From: Marsupella aquatica
Taxonomy: Eukaryota > Marchantiophyta
Length of the DNA: 64,000 nt
Reading direction: 5' to 3'
NCBI GenBank assembly: GCA_973895155.1
Contig: OZ316894.1
Coordinates: 14,942,001 to 15,006,000 of the forward strand
This document shows positions 23,748-35,317 of this stretch, piece after piece. The translations under genes and the position numbers were made by a program. Position 1 is the stretch's first letter. Each line of letters begins with the position of its first letter. The notes below the pieces were generated by a model. It was not told where the DNA came from. It searched no databases and saw only the letters and a program-made list of their open reading frames with translations.

Positions 23748-26700
23748 ATGGGGGGATCATGCTCAAGAAAAAGAGATGAACAAGAAATTGAGGGTGTTGA
23801 ACTGAGTCCGGAACCAGGAAGGCTAAGCAGGAGCATAAGCCTGAGATGGCCAGTAAAACACCTTAGCTTTCATCACGGAGAAGAAACTGGTTCCAGGGCA
23901 GGACAGTACCCATCTCTTTTGGAGATATCAGTTCAGGTTATATGCCAGGTACTCGTTGTAGATGTTGTATTCATTAGAGTGCTTATTTCCATTTCGAGGT
24001 TTTATGCAACATGATGACTAGTCTAGGCCTTTGCATATATTGGGACGTGGAGTAGGTTCCCAAATACGTAGGGCTGTAGACGTTGGTTTGGCTTTAAAAT
24101 GTCGCTGTCCTACCCTCAGAAATTCTCCGTGTACTTTCTGTGCTTTCCTCGCCTTAGGTGTTCTTCGGACCTCTAGATCAATTCAATTTGATTCAGTTCC
24201 TGAGCTCTTCTGCAACTGTTTCATGACAGAGCGTTGGTAGATATGGCTCGTTGGCTATGCTACCAAGGGACCTGAGTCAACAAGTGTTTAATGAGCTGGT
24301 TCGACGTCAACTCCTCTGTGGGTCTGTGCTCCGTGCATTTATCGACTGTGCCCTTCAGGTTCATTGCATACCAACGACATTTCTTTTCATTCTTACAGAT
24401 TTGGCTGGTCGTTGACATTAGTAAATACGGGATGCTTGCTTTGCGTATCACTTAGGAGCATTCTTAAGATTCAATTGCCTGCCACAAGTATAGAGGAAGT
24501 TGCATGTACTGGTCTCGATTGTTAGTGATCACTTCTGGTTGCGTGATTGACTAAACTGGCAGGATGTTATTCTTGGCGATTATTCTGGAGTTGACGATAG
24601 TTGGATGGAGGTGGTTGGCAGGCAGGGTGAATCCTTGCTAGCGATTGATATCTCAAGCTCAGCTGTCACTGATACAGGACTTCTTTGTATTGAGGGATGC
24701 CAGAATTTGCAGAGACTCTGTCTCAATTATTGTGATCAGATTTCTGACATTGGCATCTTGCCTTTATCAGGCAAGTAATACGCCACGCCTAATTTTAGGG
24801 TTTGAAGTCTTGCCAGTGTTTGCAATTTGACATGGTTAAGCAGATAGCTTTGCTTGCAGTCAAGTATGTCTTTACTACTTATCCCCCATCTTGTACATTA
24901 ATTAGTAAGCTAATCTTTGACAGTATGTTTCACTCTTTTTGTTTCCCTAAACAATACTGTTGGCTCCTGCAACATGTGGGGAGTTCTGAGTACGTCTATT
25001 TTATCAGAAGGTTCTACATCGGTTTTCTCGATTCTAGCGGAGGGTTTTCAAACTGTTTTTACTAACTTGTACTTTTGATAATTTAGGTTTAACGAATTTG
25101 ACTTCTCTGAGTTTCCGTGGGAGTTGTGCAATAACTGCCAATGGTATGAGTCATCTGTCAGAGCTTGTTAATCTTACAAGCCTTGACTTGGAAAGATGCC
25201 CAAGGATACATGGGGGTCTAGTGCATCTCAAAAGTATGTTGTTCCTACCCTGCAGTCCTTTTTGCCTCTTATTCCCACTCTTGTGTATTACGCGTAGTTG
25301 TAGCCTCAGATCTCCTTCAAGACTTTAACATAGAACTGCGTTATTGTCCAGTTTACTACCACCTTACGAGTTTTCTTGGAATTGGCAGAGCTTACACAAC
25401 TGAAGAGTTTGAATGTTGGCTGGTGTATCTGCATAAAAAATTCTGATGTAAAGTCACTGGCAGGTATGTGACTTTGATTGCTTGCTTCCATTGAGTGGTG
25501 TTGTTTGGGCCAGTGTTTGTTTGAGCTTGGCTTCGCTGCAGTTTGGGGGATGGGAAGTCAGTCATCGATCTGCGATGCAACGATTCCATTTTTGTTGGTC
25601 TACATTTTAGTTCATTGAAAATAAGTTCTAAGTTCTATATCTGATATCGTTAGAGAACTTCAAAGGTCGTACACAAGTCCTTATTGTCGTATTGTTCTAG
25701 CACGTCAGGCTTCTCACTTCCATGTCAAGTACTTGTGCAGCAGTAAATTTATTGGTTATGAAGTCTATCACCTTATGTTATAGTCTCCTTTTGCAGGCCT
25801 CACTAATCTTGAAGACCTACAAATTTCGAGAAGCAAAGTAAATGATGCTGGGATAGCATCCTTGAAAGGTGATTGAAAGACGCGTTAGATTTTATCAAGC
25901 TGAACAGTAGCGTGTGGTACTAGTACAAAACTTACGTACTGCAAAGTTAGACTTCAAACTCTGTAGCAGTTTCACATTTACAAGAACTCATATGAGTCAT
26001 CTCTGCTTTTGAGCATGTCTTCATGATGCTGTTGCATTTTCATCCAAGAAGCAGGGCAACAGAAAGGTCAAAAGATTGTACCATTGTATTGCACAGGTTT
26101 AAGAAAGCTTCAGAACCTGAGCATGGAGGGCTGTCCTGTTACCGTAGCGTGCATGGACACCATTGCTGGTAATGAGCTAAATTTAGGAAACGGGGTTTTC
26201 GAGTAATTTATAATCTTTTGCTCTTGACTTGTAGAAGTGGTGCTGTAAAAATTCTGATCTTTACCTTGTACCGTTAGCATCCCCCTTCACGATCGATATC
26301 TGGAATTTCTTTAGAAGAATTTCCTCGTTTTGGAGATCTTGATTTTGTGATTAGTCACAGCTTGTACACATAGCAGTAATTTTGTGGTTGGTGGGCTGTG
26401 TAGGCCTGACTTCTTTGACCTCGCTCGATATCAAAGCTTGCCAAATCTCTGATGCTGGCTGCCGAAAACTTGAAGGTTAAAAATTTGCTCCTGCCTGGTT
26501 GCCTTCCGGTTCTCGTTAGTGCAGATTGATGCTTTGGGTTGTGTTAGAAGGAGACTTTGTGTGTGCTGTTGAAACAAGCTGGCTGAGAAGGAGGTTCCAC
26601 CAAGAATGTCTATATGCATAGCGGTTGAATTTGATCATTCTCATTGCCCAGACCTGTCTAGGAAGTTAGACTGGCCACAGTTTCAGATGACGCTGCAGCC

Positions 26701-29700
26701 CTCGTTTCCTTCCACGGGATTTTTTCTGGCGAATCTCCTTTCCTGAGTTGTTTTGCTTCCAGTGCTCTTGGAAAGATGGAATTGAATAACTGATCTCCCT
26801 TTTGTGAGTGCAGGGCTTACAAAACTGCAAAGTTTAAATATGGGGTATAACCTTAATGTAACAGATGTTGGGTTAGCCAGCTTAAGAGGTAATGCTACTA
26901 AACTAGCTCAGGACTGTTTATGAATGTAGTCCGCCTACAAAATATAGTAAGTCATAACAATCTCAAGTCAAGTTTTCACTCCTCAGTAAGTGCATGTTAA
27001 TTATTATATTCTTATGATACTCATCTTATAGATGAGATAACTCTTCGAGGCTGCAGATGTCAGTCTTGTTTTGCAGATTTAAAAACTTGATTAGCAGACT
27101 CTGGAGGATTAATATTCCCTATCTCATTATCTCTTGGAATTTTCTTGACTGAAGAGAGCCGCAGGCATTGTGGCATAACAGATATTGAGGGAACTTAATG
27201 GAGAAAGTTAGGTATACACTAAGCTGGAGTTTGCGCATGCATGCAGGGTTGAAAAATTTGGAGAATCTGAACCTGGACTCGTGCAAGGTCGGAGACGCAG
27301 GGATGGAACACCTCAAAGGTATTCAACACCCGCTGAGACATTTTTATTGGCTCAAATATGTCGGTCTGTCAGAGAAGCTTGCTGCCTGTGGATATTCTAA
27401 GTTATAGATTAGTAAAATCTCAAGGAGGATTGAAACTTGTGTAGGTGTAGTTTGAGATCTCCGTCTAAGAAAAGCCTTAAATTCACCGCGAGAATTTCCA
27501 CTTTTGTTCAATAGTACATTTGAATGTGCCAACAGATACCGTTTGCCTCGAAGAGTGTTTGAATGTCAGGGTTATCAATGAAGTTAATCCTGTTACTCGG
27601 CGTGTAAAGGGAAGTGTGCTTTCGTGCTTTAGCTGATCCCAGGAACTTCTGATCATAGAGGTTTTCAAGATTTCATACTGATATAGTCGCAAACTTGCTG
27701 CTCAAAACTTTGTTGATATGCATTCATATTAGCAAGCACCGGTATCACCACAGTGAACTTACTTTGACCTGTATCACACATCAGGGCTTCACAATTTACA
27801 CACTCTTGACCTGTCAGACTCAGATGTGGGCAATAATGGGCTACAGCATCTTTCAGGTAACAAGCAAGTGCTCCTCGATTTTGACTGATATCAGCTTTTC
27901 ATTTGTCTGAATCAATGGGCACGTGCTCATTGCCATTACATATTCTGTTTTTAAGACTAGTTTCTTTCATAAATTGAGACAAGATCGAACTTGTTGCGTC
28001 TGCAGAGGAAATACTTCAGTGAGACTTATCTTGGAAAATTGACAATACAGTGACAGGTTGTTTTCGATTGTGATTCAGGTTTAACCAACTTAAAGAGTTT
28101 GAATTTGTCTTTCACATCAGTATCAGACAGTGGAATGAGGAAAATAGCGGGGATAGTGTCGCTCACATCGCTCAATCTTGACTCGCGTCAAATTACAGAT
28201 GTTGGTCTTGTGGCTCTAACTAGTAAGTATCTAGGAGAGCTGGTGGGGATGCGCAACTTGTGTTTTGCCTTCTGTCCGTTTAAGAGATTTTGTAGGAGGT
28301 ATTTGATTAAACAAGCAATTCTCGCCTGTTGTCTGTTAATGTAGGTGTGAGACGCATTAGCAACTTGTTTAAACTAACTGTGCAGGTAGTTTGCACGAAT
28401 TGGATATAATTTAGGCGACGGGAAAACTGAACAGATCTTTGAAAATTTCTTTGTTATTTTCAATGTTCTGGTGAAGACATTTAACCCTTGATACGTTTTT
28501 CATTCTCCTTGTAGGTTTGACCAATCTGACACACTTGGATCTCTTTGGTGCACGGATTACAGACGACGGCACAGCCTCCCTTCGACGTATGTTGTAGAAA
28601 AACTTCAATCACACATACCTCTCGATTTGACTCGGCTCTTTCGTAATACTGTGGAGGGCTTCCCAAATTGTTCTTGATTTACTGCTAAATTTTGTAGATG
28701 CTCAGAGTTCGTTCTCTGCTGTTTTTGTTTTCACTCCCTGGCAGATCTTTGAAAATAACAAAGAAAATTTTCACACTTTTCTGAGTGACGGACTATCTCG
28801 ATTATTAGCATGTCTTCACGTGGGGTTGCTAAGTGGATTTGGTTGCAATGTGCACAATCCATGAATCAGATTTCAAAAGGCTTCAGTCACTAGAGCTATG
28901 CGGTGGAGGAATAACTGACGCTGGTGTGAGAAATATAAAGGACTTGACTGCATTGACTTGCCTGAATCTTTCACAAAACTGTCATTTGACCGATCATGCT
29001 CTGCAGTTCCTCTCTGGTACTGCTCTTCTATCACAAAGTTTTGCTTTCTGTTGTGTGTTCCTTTGATTGTCTTCAGATCGGACTCTTCCAGCAATAATCT
29101 TCACAGTTAAAAGACAATTATATATTTTGGCCCTTTTCCGTAGCTCTGATGTTGGTGGGTTGGGAAACACCTTTTTCTCGAACATCTGTATCCCGTTGCA
29201 CACAAGTATCAAAGGCTAGCAAGCAACAACTTTTATTGTTGGGAGAAGCCTGTGTGGTAAGGATCCTGATAAGCACCCTCTTATGCGAACTGAAGCTGTG
29301 GAGTCAATGGAACACAATCGAAAGGCTCCCTATTGGGATTCAGAAAGTCCGAATGTGAAACCCCTTTCCTGTTAAACTTCTTGGGCCAAATTCGTGCTGG
29401 GGAGTGCTCAGAAAGTGGCACAGCCTAGATTGAGAAGATCTCAGCTTTGCAATTCCTTTCACTTCATTCTACATTGCTTGCCATTGGTTGTCAAGGAATC
29501 CAGACCAACTCAGGCATATCTATGAAATAGCAACTTTTATTCATAAGTTGTTTGTATCTTACATCTTCTGATATCCTGCATGATGATTTCTTGTTGTGAT
29601 GATCTAGGAATGACAGACCTGGTGTCTCTGAACGTGGCCAATTCACGGATCACAAATGCAGGATTGCAGCATCTACGGCCGCTAAGCAACTTGACGTCTC

Positions 29701-29789
29701 TTGCCCTTCAAGGCTGCAAGACCACTCTCCTAGCTGTTGAAAGACTTCAGTCATCTTCGATGCCGAACTTGACAGTGATCCGGCGATGA
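23748..29789 (+). CDS. Plant RNI-like leucine-rich repeat protein, 15 exons, intact
   Basis: Exons: 23748-23948, 24230-24358, 24563-24770, 25087-25233, 25389-25463, 25797-25868, 26097-26168, 26404-26475, 26814-26888, 27247-27318, 27785-27856, 28079-28222, 28515-28586, 28870-29016, 29608-29789. They total 1,740 nt and encode 579 residues with no internal stop, about the length I recall for Arabidopsis At1g15740-type proteins (~585). The N-terminus MGGSCSRKRDE fits N-myristoylation (Gly2, Ser6, basic 7-8), with Cys5 a possible palmitoylation site, so membrane attachment is likely. Exon 2 has an F-box-like short helix (LPRDLSQQVFNELV) known at this place in the family. From exon 3 on come about 18 LRRs of the cysteine-containing/RNI type (LTNLTSLDLERC, ITDAGVRNIKDL), likely a curved protein-binding surface. 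All exon joins from exon 3 on are phase 1. The ATG is the first after an in-frame stop at 23,706. Molecular function is not known to me. Confidence 0.92.
24771..25086 (+). other. GC-AG intron in the LRR gene
   Basis: Exon 3 ends TTATCAG and the intron begins GCAAGTAA, a GC rather than GT donor with an otherwise strong consensus. The acceptor is AATTTAG. The phase-1 glycine codon completes correctly as G|GT, so this is the real junction and not a misplaced one. GC-AG introns are a known minor class in plants. Confidence 0.8.
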
Positions 29790-31330
29790 GCATGACTTCA
29801 GATAAATGACCACAGCTTGTGTCTCATGAATTCGTGTACTCTTTCCGCTATACGTCCATGGCCATCCAGGCTCGCAATTGAAGAAGGGAAGCACGTAAAT
29901 TAACATACACGGGATGCATCAGCGACTGTTTCAGATAGTGACACTGAGACATGGGATCTTAGTGCATCATGGACTAGGCAATGAGAATTGCAGTGGCATA
30001 TAGTATATAAGTGTAGAGGTGTCAGTGAAAATAATCTGTAAACAAGTTTTACTCCATGTACTCTGAAATGCATTATGCTTGAAACCTTTATATATAGATA
30101 GATGTGGTAAACATATAGTGCAGTAACTGTACACATTCTGTACTTTGGCGTAATTAATTCAGGAAAAGATTGATGGATATTAGAGAAAAAGAGCAATTTC
30201 ACATCATCGGTTATCATTAATACTGTGATATCAAGTTTGAGCTGCATATAATACAAATAATAGAATATGCAGTAGGTATTTTTTTTACACAATATCTTGA
30301 AGGCCTGTGTTCATATGATTTGGAAATTGTTCGATCGTATTGTTTTACCCTCTTCAAAGTTAATTTTCCGCTGCGGAATGTGAGCGAGGCAAGCAAGATG
30401 TGAGAAAGCATCTTGGGCTGTCTGGGCCTGGGTACTGGAAGTTGGACAGAACGTATAACTGACAACAGGGTTCAACTTTATCAAGGGCTGAAGGGCGTTA
30501 TCCTTATGTACATGAAATACAATGGTTCTGAAACGTGAAACGCTTGCACCAAGGGATGCAGATTAAGAATAAGCAGATTACGAATAAACGTTCTTCTTCC
30601 TTGTTTGGACTAAATATATCTAGTTCAGTCTCAGTGTAGCAGATTTCGGTCGAACTATTGTCTATAGCCTATAGTCATCAAAAGTCACATGCATAGTTAT
30701 GTAAGTGGTTGATTTACAAGGGGATTAAGCGACGTTTTTAGAGAAGATGTAGGGGCGTGAGAAATTTGCCTCAGCTTGATGCTAATTTACGCACTTGCTG
30801 ATTGCCACAGGCACTTTAAATTTGAGCTTGAAAGGTCAAGGTAAGGCCATAAATCCATTCTCACGTAGTTTGCCTACTTCACTCCACCTAGTACACTTTG
30901 GAAATATGCAGAACTTTTCAACCTCTTGTGGGGAAACATCCGCCTATGTACTATGCAAGCTTTTGGTGCTTGCGTGCTTTGGGAGCTTTCTGATTGTGGA
31001 AATTGTCTTCCATTAGTTTCTGTGATCTGCTGGACTTATTTGTGCGATCTCTGAGCTTCCACCATTGTTCTAGAGATCTATTGCTGCTTTGTATGCATCA
31101 AGTTTTGCCTCTAGCTGCCTGGGATCATTTATTTGTTTCTTAGTATGGCTTAAGTCCAATCTGCCTCTCTTTTCTATCACCTTTGCATCCCCTTTTCCGG
31201 TGACTACTTTTCAGTGATTTGCGTCTTGTCTTAGATTTCGACCCTTTATAACTGCGCTTGTAGGTTTTTATGCTACACCATGCCTTCTTTCCATTTGCCT
31301 CACCTCTCCTTGAATGCTTATTTGCACTTT

Positions 31331-31641
31331 TTTCATTCCTCCATTTTATCTTTCCTGGTTTGTTTGTCTCCTTCTGATGCTGTCACTTACTTCCAGTCCC
31401 TGGTTGTCCAAGCCAGTGCTGGGCAGGTATGTTTCTTCATTCCTCCATTTTATCTTTCCTGGTTTGTTTGTCTCCTTCTGATGCTGTCACTTACTTCCAG
31501 TCCCTGGTTGTCCAAGCCAGTGCTGGGCAGGTATAGTGTTTCTTCGTTCCTCCATTTTATCTTTCCTGGTTTGTTTGTCTCCTTCTGATGCTGTCACTTA
31601 CTTCCAGTCCCTGGTTGTCCAAGCCAGTGCTGGGCAGGTAT
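31331..31641 (+). repeat. Triplicated 104/107-bp unit
   Basis: The landmark CCTCCATTTTATC recurs at 31,338, 31,442 and 31,549, so the spacings are 104 and 107 bp. The copies are nearly identical. Each ends GTGCTGGGCAGGTAT. The high identity points to a recent tandem duplication. Confidence 0.85.
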
Positions 31642-32014
31642 AGTGGACACCGCTGACCAGCAAGGGATGGTATTAGCCTGGGCCCCCCAAAATGACAAGT
31701 TTCTTCACCTATTGATAGTCTCAATGTGCCACCATGTCTCCTTCGAAAAACGGGAGCGTTCATGAATTTTAGAGAACCACCTTGCTCTCATGGACTCATG
31801 GCAGCCCATGACCAAGGCAAGTCCATAATTACAATAGGGTGTCTCAAAGGTGACAAATTACAGATGATGGCAATTCAGCCATAAAGGAATGGTCATAACT
31901 TTTTCACAAGCTTATGTTAAAATTCTTTTTTTGCTTTTTCTTTCAGTGACTGGTGGTAATGGCACAAGACCAATTCTTATAGCAAAAAGTTATGGACTGT
32001 GAAATTTAGTAGAC

Positions 32015-32122
32015 CTTAACTTTTTAACCCAGAACTAGGGAATTAAGGTCCATCGAATTTTGTGTCCTTGTGTCCTTAACCCATAACTAGGGAGTTAAGG
32101 TCCATCAAATTGTCAGCTTGAG
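32015..32122. repeat. Short direct duplication
   Basis: TTAACCCAGAACTAGGGAAT and TTAACCCATAACTAGGGAGT, each followed by TAAGGTCCATC(G/A)AATT, lie about 60 bp apart. The duplicated part is short and slightly diverged. Confidence 0.6.
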
Positions 32123-33062
32123 ACGCCCTAATGATTGGACCAAACCTGATTTGATAAGTATGCGCCATCAGACCAAACCTGCTTGAACTAGCATAACTCC
32201 TGGATCAGGGCAATCAGATGGGGACCAGAATGGGTGGTGGGGAGACATTGATTTCTTCTTCCTAAGGTCAAATGGTGGAGCATGCATCCTTGCTTTGCTC
32301 AATTTTCCAGTGCACTACCAGAATGGACACTAGGACACAGGTGTTGTCGTGACGTCTAGCATTGTGGCATTAATTAACACAGTGAAATGATATGTAAGGA
32401 GTGGAGACTTAATAGAAACAAGTGTACTGAAATCAAATTGTAACATGGGGGATGCCAAGATCAGCCAGGAGCATGGAAACGAGTGTGCATTCTCCGACAC
32501 TTGTAGAAGAAACCACCAAGACAAGAAACAAGTTAGTCATTAAACCTATCACTTCTAAGATGGCAACCATAGGAGAGACTTCACTTAGAAATTCAATCAG
32601 ATTCTTTGTTGTCTCCCTCAAAGAGACCTCCAATTTCCCAACAGTCTCCACGGCTATGACTCTTGAAGGCACTGAATTCACCTCACAATCTCAACATGAT
32701 GTATTGTAGTTTTGGCCAAATGTATCAAACCAACTTGCACATTCCCCATAGCACATGGCACAGCCGGAACAACCGGAGAGCCAACCACTATAAAATATTA
32801 CAAACCTGTATTCAGCTGGCATCCAGGAGAGTCATGCCAAGTTTGTGAGACCACGCAATTCTTGCATAGCGGCAAGCTCTCAATTGCGCCTCCTGAATTT
32901 GAGTCAAAGCAAACAATCTGGTCTTGTTGTCCAAATGTCTGGAAGAGGTGAGAAAGGTTCATCTGTGGAGATAGAGAAAAATGTGAGAAATTGGTGAGAG
33001 GAGCAATTCCCAGAGCAATTTAATCAATTATCAATGATTGATATCAGTCACCGACGTATTTT

Positions 33063-33690
33063 TGGACAATCTTGGAGGCCTCTCCAAGATTAACACCCTT
33101 TTTTAGTCAATGTTGGAGTCCTCTCCAAGATTGACATCCTGTTTTGTGTCAATCTTAGAGGCCTTTCCAACATTGAGTTGCTCTCCAAGATTGGGTCGGA
33201 ATCTTGGAGAGGCTTTCCGAGATGGGGTCAACACTAGGTTGGCATCTTGGAGAGCCTCTCCAATTAGATGGGATCAACACTGGGTTGGAATCTTGGAGAG
33301 CCTCTCCAAGATTGGGTCGGAATCTCGGAGGGCTCTCCGAGATGGGATCAACACTGGGTTGGAATCTCGGAGAGCCTCTCCAAGATTGGGTCGGAATCTT
33401 GGAGGGCTCTCCAAGATGGGATCAACACTGGGTTGGAATCTTGGAGAGCCTCTCCTAGATGGGATCAACGTTGGGTTCAAATCTTGGAGAGCCTCTCCAA
33501 GTTGGGGTCAAACCTGGGTTGGAATATTGGATAGCCTCTCCAAGACTGGGTCAAAATCTCAAAGAGGCTCTTTGAGATTGGGTCAAAACTAGGTTGGAAT
33601 CTCAAAGAAGCTCTCCAAAATTGGTTCAACACTGGGTTGGAATCTCAGAGAGCCTCTCCAAGATTGGGTCAAAATTGGGTTCAATTGATA
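33063..33690. repeat. Tandem array of hairpin-forming palindromes (~36-bp units)
   Basis: About 16 units, each with an inverted pair such as ATCTTGGAGAG / CCTCTCCAAGAT, are joined by TGGGTCGGAA or GGGATCAACACTGGGTTGGA linkers. In the better-preserved middle part, units repeat every 35-36 bp and alternate linkers give a ~72-bp higher order. Arms differ between units in matched ways: CTTGGAG with CTCCAAG, CTCGGAG with CTCCGAG, CAAAGAG with CTCTTTG. Frames across it (for example GLESWRASPRLG) are by-products of the repeat. Confidence 0.85.
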
Positions 33691-33823
33691 ACATCATTTG
33701 GATTCTTGAAAATATATGATTATGAAAGGACACAAAATTAGATATATCTACCCATTAAATGACATCTATAACGCAACATTGTCAGCGCATCCTAAGAGCC
33801 CTCTCAACATCTACAATGCATCT

Positions 33824-34060
33824 TGTCACACCAAAGCACGTGTCACTATGCGGATTTCCAACCCGTGGGACATGACTTCGTTAGTAATTGAGGGTTCAGG
33901 CAAGGAGGGATGCGCATTATGCTATATTTACAGCGTACTAGCGCTAACCGTGCATTACCATACATGTATAATCCTTACTAATAGGTATAGTTTATGTTCT
34001 GCCACTACCCTTGTCTGATTCCCCAATCAGTCTTGGCTTAAGGTCTTCTATGCCTTTGTT
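33824..34060 (-). mobile_element. Element F: 3'-end fragment of the A/B family
   Basis: On the plus strand it begins TGTCACACC and shares landmarks with the 3' end of element A in order: ATTGAGGGTTCAGGC (33,887), a TAGCGCTAA core (33,941), AATAGGTATAGTTTATGTTC (33,980) and CTTGGCTTAAGGTCTTC (34,031). Distances from the edge to the first landmark agree (64 bp in both). It stops where copia sequence starts, so only the last ~237 bp remain. Confidence 0.6.
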
Positions 34061-34061
34061 C

Positions 34062-35265
34062 GTACTTATACAAACAAAGAAAGTTAAAAGAGAACTTGCA
34101 GTTAAGGTACTTCGTTCTCTATATGGTTTAAAACAGAGTGGGCGGACCTGGTACAAACAATTCAAAGCTGAAATGATTGCACTGAATTTTATTACTGACG
34201 ACATTGCCCCTTGCCTATTTCTCAAACAAGAAGGAAATGAATTCGTCATTATCTCAATTTATGTGGACGACATAAATATTTTTGGCACAGCAACAATCAT
34301 AGCTGAGACAATAGACATCCTAAAGAAGACATTCGAGATGCGGGACATAGGTAAGCCCACCTATTGCTTGGGCTTACAATTTAATCACTTGCATAATGGT
34401 ATACTAATTAATCAATCTACCTATACTAAGAAGGTATTAAAACAGTTTAACATGGATACTGCTTACCCTGTTAGCACTCCTATGGATTTGAGGTCCTCAG
34501 ATCCTGAAAAGGATACATTCAAGAAATGGACTGCACCGGAAGCAATTCTTGGCCCAGAAAAACCTTACCCCTCAACCATCGGGGCTCTCATGTACCTGGC
34601 TACACAGTCCCGTCCTGACATCTCTTTCGCAGTGAATCTTCTTGCACGCCATAGTGCAAAACCAACTATCCATCACTGGAATGGTGTAAAGCGAGTATTC
34701 CGTTACCTACGAGGAACCACAGACCTGGGACTATTTTTCCCAAGCAGTCAGAAAATCTATTGGTGGGATATACGGACGCAGGATACCTTTCAGACCCTGA
34801 CGACGCAAAATCCCAGACGGGATATGTTTTTCTTTAGGGAAGTACTGCTATCTCATGGAGAAGCTGCAAACAGACATTGACAGCTACTTTGTCTAACCAC
34901 GCGGAGATCATTGCCCTCTACGAAGCCACTAGGGAATGCATTTGGTTAAGACACTTGATAGATCATATTCAGACAAACACAGGCAGACCTCGATTTGATA
35001 AACCTACGATTATATATGAAGATAATTGACCCTGTGTCGATCAGATAGTGCAAGGATTTATCAAAGGGGATCGTATTAAACATATAGCACCCAAGTTCTT
35101 CTATACACATGAGCAGCATGGCAAATAGGTCAATGTGCAGTGGATTCCTAGCAAGGAAAATTGAGCAAATTTATTTACGAAACCACTACCACCATCCCTA
35201 CACAGAGAACATACATATGGTATTGGAATGAGAAGCATGACCTCAATGCTGCAGGGCATTGATAG
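34062..35265 (+). pseudogene. Ty1/copia reverse transcriptase C-terminal part and RNase H, truncated
   Basis: The frame starts inside RT with LRSLYGLKQSGRTWYKQF and contains the catalytic YVDD box (SIYVDDINIFG), the conserved GALMYLATQSRPDISFAVN and a RYLRGT segment. RNase H follows after a frame change near 34,880: TATLSNHAEIIALYEATREC, then IIYEDN, a TGA, PCVDQIVQG, and KHIAPKFFYTHE. It ends with ANLFTKPLP and GIGMRSM. Integrase and the RT fingers are missing because the left side abuts element F. In-frame stops at YEDN* and at HGK* show it is dead. Confidence 0.85.
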
Positions 35266-35317
35266 ATAAATCGGAAAACCAGAGATATACTCTACTGCAA
35301 TACTGATCACTGAACAG

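Larger units (their letters stand above)
29790..33062. other. 3' flank of the LRR gene, non-coding
   Basis: No protein is supported. It will contain the LRR 3' UTR. Candidate plant-like polyadenylation elements include TGTAAA near 30,037 and AATAAA near 30,587, neither decisive. Internal repeats at 31,331-31,640 and 32,015-32,120 are listed separately. Confidence 0.45.

Noticed and set aside
33110-33592. Plus-strand 160-codon frame with repeated GLESWRASPRLG
   Set aside because: All frames stay open in this repeat array because the ~36-bp units are multiples of three. There is no start context or homology; treated as repeat.
33063-33690. CRISPR array
   Set aside because: Regular spacing and palindromes resemble one, but the 'spacers' are themselves repeated, there are no cas genes, and the context is a plant-type nuclear genome.
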